In this document: positions 25,241 to 37,496 of the stretch, one piece after another | Layout of the letters: every line of letters starts with the position of its first letter | Position numbering within the stretch: position 1 is the stretch's first letter | From: Theropithecus gelada | Taxonomy: Eukaryota > Chordata > Mammalia > Primates > Cercopithecidae | Reading direction: 5' to 3' | Length of the DNA: 64,000 bases | NCBI RefSeq assembly: GCF_003255815.1 | Contig: NC_037673.1 | Location: 85,461,940 to 85,525,939, forward strand | Translations under genes and position numbers: made by a program | Notes under the pieces: model-generated | The model's input: only the letters and a program-made list of their open reading frames with translations | Databases searched by the model: none | What the model was told of the DNA's origin: nothing

Positions 25241-26340
25241 CCAAAAGCTTCTACTTGGCATTCTCTACCCTAATACTCTTACTCCACAGGCCAAAGATTC
25301 AACTGGGGTTATTTCGACTGCTGAGTACTTCAACTTTATATTTGGGAATTGAGGAAATGGCATTTGTGGGAACCTACTCTAAGAATTTACCCAAGACTCC
25401 ATTGATTATTTGACTCATGTATTCCCCCAACTCTAACAGGGACATGATAATGCTTCAGATCTCCAGGTATTAATGTCAGTTTAGACCCTATGTGCATCAG
25501 CTCTGAAAATATCTGGCATTTCCCTTTCCCCAGTGTATGGGCACCAATATTCATAGATCCATTTGGGGAAAGATCAGAGGAATCATACAGTAAATACATG
25601 ACATTGTAATACCATGTATTCTCTGGGGGATCTAGCCATAACATCAGTTATTGGATTCTGTGTCAAAAAACTGACTCAGGTCTTGAAACTGGGTGAGACA
25701 ATGTGACTTCCTTTGGGGGCAACCATCCTCAAATACCTGCTCATCTGTCCTTGTCTTCTTTTTATTGTGTATTTTAAGTAACACACATAATATCTGTCTA
25801 TTTTTGTCCTAGAGTGCCATGTTCTATTAGCCACCAAACTGCCCTGTGGACAGCCTTCTTGGCCATTCCTCTGACTTTGCCAATTCTTAAAATAATAGTA
25901 ACCCCCTGGCTTTTAATGCTTAAACAATGACACATCAGCTCTATTTCTTCAGAGCCTCATCATTTCCATAAGCTTGTGAAGATACCAGCCTTGTGACTGC
26001 TGCCCCCGAGAGTCATTCTAACCATAAGTTTTCCCCTTTCTCTGGGATCGTTGGCAAGGTGTTAAATCCCATGTTCAGATAAAATGCCCTTAAGTAAATA
26101 AAAATAAAATGCTCTTGCTTATCCAGTCTTATGTTCCAGCTCTCTTGATCAAACATCCTCAAAATCCAATCCCATGATGCCTATCAGTACATGCTAACTA
26201 AGCCTTGCAGCTCCCTCATGTCTGCTGTAAGTATGCCTTTTACTCTGATTTTCAAATTCACAAAGCATCTTTTATCTGCCCTCAATCCCATTAAGATCAA
26301 GCCCTAACTCATATGCTTATAATAAAGCGCATAACCATAT

Positions 26341-26739
26341 ATTTATGTTATAAAAGTGTTTAATTTTAATAAAACAATTTATATCTGTTCAAGTTCTTTA
26401 GAGAAGGAAGTAGAAACTCCCATAGTTATCCTTAGGTTTTGATTCACCTTGAGCTGAGTTTCCCTCAGAACCACAAAATGGATGCCAGTGGCAACTGGGC
26501 CACGAGTTTAGAAGGGGACACAGCAAGCATTTCTTTCTTCCAAGCAGAAATAAAAGCTCTCCTCTCCGGTGTAATTGAGGCAATATGCCACTATTGGCAC
26601 TGGACCATAAGGGTCACTGGGGATGCTGCAGTCTGATTGGCTCTGTCTTGACTAACTCATTAACTCCATTCATAATACATAGGAATTTTTGTCTTCTGGC
26701 ATATTTGCTTTTGTTTATTTGTGATATTTTTGTTTTGTT
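26341..26739. other. Unassigned DNA
   Basis: Between the ERVL and an L2 tail. Open frames of 61-65 codons on both strands have no recognisable domain. Confidence 0.4.
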
Positions 26740-26845
26740 TTATTCTGTTCTGTTCTGTTTTTACAGCTGTAACCCCAGCACATAGAACAGTGCCTGGTCA
26801 TAATTGGTACCCAGTAAATATTTGTTGAACAAATGAATTAACTGA
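26740..26845 (+). repeat. L2 LINE 3' tail
   Basis: A sense match to the L2 terminus: 'ctgtaaccccagcacatagaacagtgcctgg', 'ggtacccagtaaatatttgttgaa' and 'caaatgaatta'. Confidence 0.8.
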
Positions 26846-27006
26846 GTAATTAGGATGACCTTCTGAAGGTGAGGATAGGGTAGATTTCTGCACAGAATTG
26901 AGGAAACTATCAGGAAGGGGAAATACACTAGGCAATATCATCTCCTTCTCTATTTTAAAGTGGACATAGAGTAAGTAGTTCTCTCTCAAGCTGTGGGCTG
27001 CTACAT

Positions 27007-27525
27007 TGTGATGGTTAATTTTTTTATGTGTCAACACAACTGGGCTAAGGGATGCCCATCTAGCTAGTCAAGCATCATTTCTATGTATGCCTGTTAGGGT
27101 GTTTCCAGATGAGACTGGCATTTGAATTGTAGACTGAATAAAGAAGATTGCTTTACCAATGTTGGCAGGTATCATCCAATCCTTTAATGCCCCAAATAGA
27201 GCAAAAAGGCAGATGAAGAGTGAATTCATTTTCTCTTCCTGAACTAGGACATCCATCTTCTCCTGCCCTTGGGCAATGGAGCTCCTAGTTCTCTGGCCTT
27301 AGGACTTTGACTTGGACTTACACCAGTGGTTTCCCTTATTCTCGGCCCTTTGTAATTCAGCTTGAACTGAATTACACACTGGCTTTCCTAATTCTTCAGC
27401 TTGCACATGGCATATTGTAGGACTTATCAGCCTCCATAATTGCACGAGCCATTTCCCATAATAAATTTCCTGTTATATAGCTATGTGATCCTAGTTCTGT
27501 TTCTTTGGAGACCCTGACTGAAACA
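27007..27525 (+). mobile_element. Solo LTR with perfect 5-bp target duplication
   Basis: A 519-bp element starting TGTGATGGTTAATTT and ending CTGAAACA, flanked by TACAT at 27002-27006 and 27526-27530. Internal blocks include 'actgggctaagggatgccc', 'agggtgtttccagatgaga', 'ggacatccatcttctcctgccc' and an AATAAA signal at 27462-27467 ('cccataataaatttcctg') near the 3' end, as expected for an LTR. I recognise it as a high-copy primate/mammalian LTR but will not name the subfamily. The 5-bp duplication is compatible with ERVL/MaLR-group integration. No second LTR or internal sequence adjoins it. Confidence 0.85.
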
Positions 27526-27530
27526 TACAT

Positions 27531-28789
27531 AAATATTTCAATAGAAGAAAACACCTTTCAATTGATGTGTAGAATTAATCAAATGTTCTTTGTCCCTGAA
27601 AGTGTGTTCGGCCTCAGTTTGGAAATGTTTGCTTCTCTTGGTTTTAATAAAAGTTAAGGCATTTTTCTCTACATTAAAGAATAGTACTTTACAATGTTCT
27701 TAAGGAGATATTGTACTTTTAACACTACTATACACTCATATGTCTGATATTCAAAATAATCACTCTCAAGCAATATAATATCTAAAGTGAGAATTCAATA
27801 TCTTCTGCCATTAACAACATCATTAATAACAAATGTCTGTTTAATTACTCTTGCTAAGATTAAAAAGGCCATTATTCTTGTAACTTGAGAAATTCATTAG
27901 CTGGAAAAGGCTGCTTAATGCCAAATGCACTCCTTAAAGATGTAGTCCCCGATATTTGAAGGTATTTCTGACATTCGTGCATTTGCATTACTTTAAAAAA
28001 GCACTATCCAACTGTGCTGAAGATCATGCTGTGACAATAAGCAAGCACTGTAACATTTCAAAATCAGAAATGAAGCTACAAGACATTTTACAATATCATA
28101 CAGAGTCTGTTCTTTGGAATATTTAAACTCCACACACTGAGCCTATTATTCATCATTCACCTCTCACTAATTCTGTGCTCAAATGAGTCTTGTACCAACA
28201 CAGTGCATCCTAAAGTACAGTTAATATTCATAAGCACCTCCTCCAAAGGGATTCAGAGCCATAACTTAAGATCTCTGCAAGTCAATTTTAAAGTCTGAGA
28301 CTTCAAGGAATTTAGACCCATTAAATGAAAATTACAAGATGGGATTTTAGAACAACATCATTCTTAATCCACTGTTTCAGCTCAATATATTTTTAGCACA
28401 GAAACCTGCTTAACATTTAGTAAGAATTAGATCAGTGACAGTGTACTCACAGAAAGCAATTTAAATTGCTTCAATGATAATGGTTATATACCATGTGTTG
28501 TATCATTCTTTCACTTTTCTGCCACTGTAAACCATAAAACAGAGTCATAAAACAAGCTATAATGAACCATTTCGCCTTGCTTCTAAAATGCATCTACTTA
28601 CTGAACCTGATTGCATTTTGCACTTTCATAGGTTAGGCTCTGAGAGATAAGATTTCAAAACCAGAGGGACAGAAAGAATCACAAAGTTTAAACCAATGAA
28701 GGTGAATTACTATCTGGGAGAAAGTTGCTGCTTATAAAGAGGAAGTATGCATCTTACAATGAGAGAAAGTTCTCCCTTTTTCCTTCCTT
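27531..28789. other. Unassigned, repeat-free block
   Basis: 1.26 kb without any recognised repeat or low-complexity run and without coding frames of note. It contains homeodomain-like TAAT cores (for example 'tttaattactc' near 27840) and several near-palindromic AT motifs. It could hold conserved non-coding sequence, which one genome alone cannot show. Confidence 0.4.
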
Positions 28790-29110
28790 CCTCCAGTAAT
28801 ATAAATTGGTTACCTCCTCAGTGTTAGGAACTATGCTACCATCTATCCAGAGTTTAATAAGACATGATGTCTACCATCAAGTAGCTCTTACTACCTGGTT
28901 GAGACTGCTAAACCTGTTGACTGCTAAATCCTGTTGTAGGTGCTGTGCTGGATGTTTGTGCAGAATATAGTAAGACACAAAAAGGGAGTGGAAGGTTCTT
29001 TAAAGGCAGTAAAGGCATATGAAAAACCATAGAAGAATTAAGCTTTGATAGATCTTGAAGGATAACTAGAGCCTTGGTCATTTCTCCTTACTCATCTTTC
29101 ATGTGATAGG
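28790..29110 (-). repeat. Possible L2 LINE fragment (antisense)
   Basis: 'gtgttaggaactatgctacc' followed by 'taataagacatgatgtctaccatcaagtagctctt' resembles the reverse complement of the L2 3' UTR. Later segments ('gataactagagcc') are poor matches, so this is weakly supported. Confidence 0.4.
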
Positions 29111-31839
29111 GCAAGGTGGGTGAAAATAGTCTGTACTAGCCTCTAGCTTTAGTCAGTGAGGTTGACTTCTATTCCTTTCTCCTATGCATGTGACTACAGT
29201 TTTTCTTGTTTGGTCTGTTTGTTTGTTTGTTTGTCTCCATCCCTCTGGACAGGCACTGGAAATAGGCTCATGGCTTCAGCACCATTTGCCACATTGCTGC
29301 TTGGGATGCTTACCTTTAGAAAAGGCAATGTCTTCTAAATTTTGTCTAATCAATTTTTATCTATCATTGCTGTCTGTTGGGATGCACTGGTGCTCAAAGT
29401 ATAAATGTACGAGGATGATAACCAAAAGCTAGAGGTTTAATTTTTCTTCATTTCTTGACATGAAAATGCAGTGCTTAACTGATTTTAAGTACTTGGGATG
29501 ATTAAGTTCATTGATGGTGCTGTAACAATTTGTGATAGTCAAGTGAAAGTGACACATACTTGATTATGCAGAAAATAAGCATAGCTCACTCTAAGGGTAA
29601 ATTCTCTGTTAAAATTAGCCATCAATAAATGAAGTGCTTTTCTACTTGCTAAATTCTCTGATATTGGATGTGGGAAAATCAAAGTTCAATGTCATTAATT
29701 AAGAAAGTTGATAAATATACCTATTTTAGAAAGATTATTTTGATTACATGACCTGCTATCTCTAAGATTTTTATGATTTTATACAATATTATTGTTTTAG
29801 ACAAAGTAATAATCTTTTTGGTCTTTAAAAATTTGAAGGCAGCAATATTCTGTTTGTTTACACAGAGATAAAATAAAATGATGATATCAAGAACAATTAC
29901 ATTAAACTTGGCATGTTTTCTTGCTTGGAACTTTTTACCAAATTAATGCCTCTGAATTTTGATGAATAAACGTACTGTAGGAACAAAACAAGAGTATTAG
30001 GTAGTATCCTCATCTGCATCAATGACATTCTTGTCAACACATGCAGAGTGTCTTACCTGATAACTTGAATTGCTCTTTGACCCTGGCTGGAGCTTAATGT
30101 CTGAATTTAGCTGTGCTATCTGTCTCTGAAAGAAGTGAAAGAAATAATAGGTAGAGTTTTATCTAGGAAGACTCTTTAAGTGTTAGCATTCTGGTAGGGA
30201 TAAAGGCCAGGATTCTATGTCTGTGGAATCCCTGGGGTTTTTAAAGATTGCAGAACAATCATAGTTAGTCCCTTAGGGCTGGAACACCGTCTGCATATTA
30301 GAGTTCTCGTATCTGAGCAGTATCCATGGCTCAGCTTGAGCCTTTACATACCTAAGCCAGACTTCAGCTTGGCCCTGCCTTGCTCTACCTTATGTCATCA
30401 TTTTTGAGGCTTCTGGTAAAGGAAATCACATATAATAAAATTTTTCACAGAATGAAAACTTCACAAAATGCATTAAAATAATTCAAACATGCCACATGTT
30501 TTCTGGAGAACCTTTCTTTACACTGCTACATCTTTACCACCCATAGCCCTTTGAGCTTGCTCCATGGAGTACAAAAGGATCTTCTTCCCAAATTCATTTG
30601 ATCTTATCATCAGAAACAGCGTTTTAGTCTTCATGACTGGGGGTTTTATCATGCATGCTTTTTCTTATACACATATACAAACACATGCACATAGATATTC
30701 TAAACTTGAGTTTGCATTTCCATGGGAACTAAATAGACATTTATAGTACAGATAAAAATGAAAGGGGAAAGGCATTTTTTCTTCTATAAAAGAATCATTT
30801 TTATTCTGTGAAACTCTATTGGGAAATTTTAAAAGGTAAGACTGTAACTCCTTAAGTGGAAAAAAAGCCTCAGTCTTTGCTATGAACATTAAAATTCACA
30901 CAAAATTGGTTGAAAGTCTAGCCTAGGATAGAAAATGTGTGTGTGTGCATGTGAACAGAAAGACATACATAGATAGAAGTATATATATACATATATATAA
31001 TTATATATATATAATTTTCCAAGTAATTCAATAATGGTATAGTTTTTAACTTTTAAAAATCCATGAATATAAAATATTTTACATGGAAATTAATTTTCAG
31101 TGAAAGTGATTAAGCTTTAATTTCATGAAATAACACAAGGAACTGACTTCACAAATAGCACAGGAATTTCTCATTTGATAAATCAGTTTGAATTTGGTTA
31201 TTTGGTATGTGGGTCGAAAGATCTTGGAGAAAATTTTGACTCAGAGTCACAGCTTTGTATTCAAGATAAAGTAATACAAAGAGGATAGAAAGAAACATTT
31301 GATTTCTAGTATAGTTCTATTGGAAAATCTTCTGAGCTATCTTAATGAGAAGAAGAGGTCATTTAATATGAGGATAAAGGAACTCAAGAATAGGAATACA
31401 GTTGAACATCAGGAAGAAATACATTGAAATCCAGAACCAAAGGGTCATACATAATTTGAGAACTTTCTCTCCTAATCTCTTATTATCTACTCCTATTATT
31501 ACCCAGATATTTATTCTTGTTGTGATCTCGATCTAGCCCAACCCTTTCTGCTTCCTAAGTCACTGAAAAAGACCCTTCAAGTTCCTGATTTTCTAAAAGA
31601 GCAGTTAGAGTGGAGCTAAAATGTATTATTAACACAAGTTTATATTTTCAGGTAAACACTGATTTCCTAGTTTGGGTAAAATATTTAACTTTGGACAAAT
31701 CGAGTGTGGCAAGGTGAAAAGAATCACATTTTATGCAAATTGTTGCCCTGTTACTAGGTAGACTGAAAGGGAATAGTAGTCCTTTGAAAATGAGCAGGCA
31801 ATAAATTGAGCCACAGTTATTGTGTACCAGGCAGATTTC
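29111..31839. other. Mostly unassigned DNA
   Basis: 2.7 kb with a short (TTTG)n run at about 29216-29234 and an AT-alternating tract at about 30980-31016. No gene or clear repeat family is recognised. The last 40 bases resemble antisense MIR ('attgtgtaccaggcag'), interrupted by the L1 insertion. Confidence 0.4.
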
Positions 31840-32628
31840 AAAGACTATGTGAAAACCTTCCTCCACCTGACGGTTTTTCTCTATCTTCCCTGGCAGCTGA
31901 AGACAAAAGATACAAACTATTGAAAGCTCTATGGCACTGCGCATCACCTGAGAAACCCAGTATTTATCTTGGTCAGTGTAGGGCAAGATTATATCCTCCT
32001 TCTACTACTACAACTGGTACTCTCATGAAAGTGCCACCTCCTGGCTGGAGGCCAACTAACTCAAGCCACTACAGCAACTCATAACAGAATAACTCTGCTC
32101 CAAAGAAGGAAAAAACAATAGCCAATTTCACCACCTTCAACACACTGACTAACCAGAGGTCCTGAGTCTGTCCACGTGACAACTTCATTGCTAGCATTTG
32201 AGAAAACCAGTGCACTAAACAAAACTACAGCCAATGATTCCCACAGAGTCCACTTCACTTGCCTGCCACCTTCATTGCAGAGGGTGCTGGTATCCATGGC
32301 TGGGAGACCTGAATACTCTCACAGGACCCTGCAAACACTACCCAGCACCAGCCTGGAGCTTCGTAGCCCTGTTAGGTAGCTAGACCCAGAATGGCACTAA
32401 CAATCACTGCAGTCTGGCTCTCAGGAAGCCCCATCACTAGGACAAGCGAGAGAGTACCACATAAAGGAATCAACCCATGGACAAAAGAATCTGAACAGCA
32501 GCCCTTGAGTTCCAGAAATTTCCACTGAAACAGTCTACCCAAATGAGAAAGAACTAGAATAGTAATTCTGGTAATACGACCAAACAAGATTCTATACACC
32601 CCTAAAAGATCACACTAGCTCTTCAGCA

Positions 32629-33555
32629 ATGGATCCAAACCAAGAAGAAATCTCTGAATTGGCAGAGAAAGAATTTAGAAGGTTGATTATTAAGCTGCTC
32701 AAGGAGGCACCAGGGAAAGATGAAAACCAACTTCAAAATATTTTTTAAAAATACAGGATATGGATGGAAAACTCTCCAGATAAATAGATATCATAAAGAA
32801 AAGACAATCACTACTTCTGAAAAGGAAAGACACACTTAGAGAAATGCAAAATACACTGGAAAGTTTCAACAACAGAATTAAGCAAGTAGAAGAAAGAACT
32901 TCAGAGTTCAAATGACAAGGCTTTCAAATTAACCCAGTTCGACAAAGACAAAACAAAATTGTTAATGAACAAAGCCTCCAAGAAATTTGGGATTGTGTTA
33001 GACAACTAAATATAAGAATAATTGGTGTTTCTGAGGAAGAAAAGAAATATACAAATTTGGAAATTTTATTTGTGGGAATAATCAAGAAAAACTCTCCTGG
33101 TCTTTCTAGAGATGTAGACTTCCAAATACAAGAAGCTCAAAGAACTCTGGGAAAATCGTCACCAAAAGATCATCACCTAGACACATAGTAATCAGGATAT
33201 CTAAAGTCAAGATGAAGGAAAGAATATTAAGAGCTGTGAAGCAAAAGCATCAGGTAACCTAAAGGAAACCATCAGATTAACAGCAGATTTCTCAGCAGAA
33301 ACCCTGCAAGCCAGAACAAATTGGGATCCTATCTTTAGCCTCTGTAAAAAAAATAATTACCAGCCAAGAATTTTGTATTCAGTGAAACTAAGCCTCATAA
33401 ATGAAGCAGAGATAAGGGTTTTTTTTAGACAAACAAATGCTGAGAGAATTTGCCACTATGAAGACAGCACTATAAGACATGCTAAAAGAGCTCTAAACAT
33501 CTTGAAACAAAACCTCAAAATACACCAAAATGAAACCTCCTTAAAGCATAAATCT
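32629..33555 (+). pseudogene. L1 ORF1 (ORF1p) pseudogene
   Basis: ORF1p is the L1 RNA-binding trimeric chaperone. The start codon is followed by MDPNQEEISELAEKEFRR, the N-terminus expected for this age group. A deletion and A-rich insertion near 32740-32760 removes coiled-coil sequence. Further frameshifts near 32930-33000 and 33340-33420 break the frame. The C-terminal domain survives in part as an open stretch at 33373-33585 (RQTNAERICHYEDSTIRHA). Confidence 0.82.
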
Positions 33556-35020
33556 CACAGGGCCTATAAAACAATAGCACAATGAACAAAAAACACATTC
33601 AGACAACCACCACCATGATTAATAGAACAGTACCTCACATCTCAATATTAATATGAAAGTAAATGGCCTAAATGTTCCACTTAAAAGATACAGCATGGCA
33701 GAATGAATAAAAGTCAACCAACCAAATATCTGCTGTCTTCAAGGGACTCACTTGACAAATACAGACTCACATAAACTTAAGGTGAAGGGGTGGAAAAAGA
33801 TATTTCATGCAAACAAAAACCAAAAGCAAGCAGGCATAGCTACACTTATATCAGACTAAACAGACTTCAAAGCAACAACACTTAAAAAAGACAGTGACAT
33901 TACATAATGACAAAAGGATTAGTCCAGCAGGAAAACATCACAATCCTAAATATATATACACTGAACACTGGAGCTCCCAAATTTATAAAGCAATTACTAC
34001 TAAAGAAATTAGATAGATGGCAACACAATAATACTCGGGGACTACGATACTCCACTGACAGCACTAGACAGGTCATCAAGACAGAAAGTCAAAAAAGAAA
34101 CAATGGACTTAAACTATACCTTAAAACAATGAACTTAACAGGTATTTATAGAATATTCTACCCAACAACTGCAGAATGCACATTCCTTTCATCAACACAT
34201 GGAACATTCTCTAAGATAGACCGTATAATAGGCCACATAAGTTCCGATAAACTTAAGAAAATCAAAGTTTTAAGTAGTATTCTCCCAGCCCACAGTGGAA
34301 TAAAATTGGAAATTAACTGCAAAAGGAACCCTCAAAACTATGCAAAAACATAGAAATTAAATAATCTGCTCCTGAATGATCTTTGGAAAACAAGGAAATC
34401 AAGATGGAAATTTAAAAATTATTTGAACTGAACAATAATAGTGGCACAACCTATCAAAACCTCTGGGATACAATAAAAGTGGTGTTATGAGGAAAGTTCA
34501 AAGCATTAAACGCCTATATCAAAAAGTCTGAAAAAGCACAAATAGACAATCTAAGCTCATACCTCAAGGGATTAGAGAAACAGGAATAAACTGAACCTGG
34601 ACTCAGCAGAAGGAAAGAAATAACAAAGATCAGAGCAGAGCTAAATGAAATTGAAACCATACATATATATATATAAATATAAATATAGATATATAAATGA
34701 AAAAAGCTGGTTCTTTGAAATAGTAAATAAAATTGATAGACCATTAGCAAGATTAACCAAGAAAAGAAGAGAAAATATCTAAATAAGTTCAATTAGAAAT
34801 GAAATGTGAGATAGTACCATCAATACCAAAAAAATACAAAAGATTATTGAAGGCTATTATGAAGATTATTTTCTGCACAAACTAGAAAACCTATAAGAGA
34901 TGGATAAATTCCTGAAAATATACAATACTCCTAGATTAAACCAGCAAGAAATATTAATAGAAACTCTGAACAGGCCAATAACAAGCAGCGAGATTGAAAC
35001 TGTAATAAAAGCAAAATCCC

Positions 35021-35050
35021 AACAACAACAACAACAACAACAACAACAAA
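35021..35050 (+). repeat. (CAA)n expansion inside L1 ORF2
   Basis: Ten CAA-type units where L1 relatives have only a short A/C-rich stretch. It is an insertion-like expansion within the element. Confidence 0.9.
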
Positions 35051-37361
35051 AATCCAGGGCCAGATAGATGTACAGCTGAATTCTATCAGGGATTCAAAGA
35101 ATTGGTACCAATCCTACTGAAACTACCCCCAAAGATAGAGAAAGAGGGAATCCTCCCTAAATCATTCTATGAAGCCAGTATTATCCTAATTCCAAAACCA
35201 GGAAAAGACATAATAAAAACAACCACCAAAAAAAAAAAAAAATACAGACCAATATCCCTGATTAACATAGATGCAAAAATTATCAACAAAATGTTAGATA
35301 ACCGAATATAACAGCATATCAAAAAGATAATCCACCATGACTAAGTGAGGTTTATACCAGGGATGCAAGGTTGGTTGGCTGAATAAACACAAACCAATAA
35401 ATGTGATACAGCACAGAAACACAATTAAAAACAAAAACCATGTTATCATCTCAATAAATGCAGAAAAAGTGTTTGTCAAAATCCAGCATCCCTTTATGAT
35501 TCATACCACCAGCAATATCGGCATAGATAAAACATAGCTTAAGGTAATAAAACCCATCTATAACAAACCCACAACCAACATTATACTGAATGAAAAGTTG
35601 AAAGCATTTCTCCTGAGAACTAGAACAAGATAAAGATGTCCACCTTCACCACTTCTATTCAATATGATACTGGAAGTGCTTCCTGGCCAGAGTAATAAGA
35701 CAAGATAAAGAAATAAAGGACATTCAAATCAGTAAAGAGGAAGTCAAACTGTCACTGTTGGCCAATGATATAATGGTGTACCTTTGAAAACTCTAAAGAC
35801 TCATCCAAAAAGCTCCTAGATCTGATAAATGGATTCAGTAAAGTTTCAGGATACAAAATCACTGTTGGTGTATAGCAGTGCTACACAAATCAGTGACTAA
35901 GTTGAGAATCAAATCAATAACTCAACCCTTTTTGCAACCAAGCAGTCAAGTTGAGAATCAAATCAATAATTCAACCTCTTTTACAACAGCTGAAAAAATA
36001 AAATAAAATACTTAGGAGCATACCTTAGCAAGGAGGTAAAATATTGCTACAAAGAAAACTACAAAACACTGCTGAAAAAAAATCACTGATAACACTAACA
36101 AATGGAAATACATCACATGCTCATGGATGGGTAGAATCAATATTGTAAAAATGACCATACTACCAAAAACAATCTATAAATGTAATGCAATTTTCATCAA
36201 AATACTATCATCATCCTTCACAAAACTGGAAAAAAAAATCCTAAAATTCATATAGAACAAAAAAAGCCCACATAGCCAAAGCAATACTAAGCAAAAAGAA
36301 CACATCTGGAGGTATCACATTTTCTAACTTCAAACTATACTATAAAGCTATGGTTAACCAAAACAACATGGTACTGATATAAAAACTGGCACATAGACTA
36401 ATGTAACAGAAGAGAGAACCCAGAAATAAAGCCAAATACAGCCAACTGATCTTTGGCAAAGCAAACAAAAACATAAAGTGGGGAAAGGACACCTTTTTCA
36501 ACAAATGGTGATGGGATAATTGGCAAGTCACATGTAGAAGAATAAAACTAGATCCTTATCTCTCACCTCATACAAAAATAAACTCAAAATGGATCCGAGA
36601 CTTAAATCTAAGACCTGAAACCATAAACATTCTAGATGACATTGGAAAAACTCTTTTTAGACATTAGCTTAGGCAAAGAATTCATGACCAAGAACCCAAA
36701 CACAAATGCAACAGAAACAAAGATAAATAGATGGGCCTTCATTAAACTAAAAGGCTTCTGCATGGGAAAAGAAATAATCAATAGAGTAAACAGACAACCC
36801 ACAGAATGGGAGAAAATATTTGCAAACTATATATCTGACAAAGGACTAATATCCAGAATCTACAAGGAACTCAAACAAATCAGTAAGAAAAAACAAATAA
36901 TCCCATCAAAAAGTGGGCTAAGGACATGAATAGACAATTCTCAAAAGAAGATATACAAATGGCCAACAAACATGTGAAAAAACGCCCAGAATCACTAATT
37001 ATCAAGGAAATCCAAATCAAAACCACAATGCAGTAATACCTTACAACTGCAAGAATGGCCATAATTTTAAAAATCAAAGAACAATAGATGTTGGCATGGA
37101 TGTGGTGAGAAGGGAATACTTTTACACTGCCTGTGGGAATGTAAACTAGTACAACCACTATGGAACACAGTATGAAGATTCCTTAAACAACTACAAGAAC
37201 TACTGTTTGATTCAGCAATCCCACTACTGGGTATCTACCCATAGGAAAATAAGTCATATGAAAAAGACATTTACACACCCATGTTTACAGCAGCACAATT
37301 CACAATTGCAAAGATATGGAAACAGCCTAAATATCCATCAACCAGCAAGTAGATTCACAAA

Positions 37362-37496
37362 ATGTTATATATATATAAATGTTATATAAATATATAAATG
37401 TTATGTGTATATATATAAATGTTATATATATAAATGTTACATATATAAATGTTTTATATATATATATATATATGATACACACACACACACACACAC
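37362..37496 (+). repeat. Compound (TATATAAATGT)n-(TA)n-(CA)n expansion in L1
   Basis: About 135 bp of imperfect 'tatataaatgttata' units, then (TA)n, then (CA)n, ending directly before 'ccatggcatattactcagcc'. The homologous site in the L1 copy at 55935-56626 holds only 'gtggtatatatacaccatgg' (about 56244), so this array grew from that seed. Confidence 0.92.

Larger units (their letters stand above)
21980..26340 (-). mobile_element. ERVL endogenous retrovirus body, antisense
   Basis: About 4.3 kb of an ancient class III (ERVL) provirus read from high to low coordinates. A protease-like region lies near 25650-25250, reverse transcriptase near 25200-24450, RNase H and integrase remnants near 24450-22950, and a dUTPase-like region near 22930-22150. 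A dUTPase downstream of integrase is characteristic of ERVL, which lacks a conventional env. The frame is broken by many stops and indels. I recognise neither LTR at either edge, so both ends are approximate, and the solo LTR at 27007 lies on the opposite strand and is not its partner. A 25-bp tandem duplication lies at 24208-24257. Confidence 0.75.

Noticed and set aside
21980..27530. One provirus joining the ERVL body to the LTR at 27007
   Set aside because: They lie on opposite strands, and the LTR has its own complete 5-bp target duplication.
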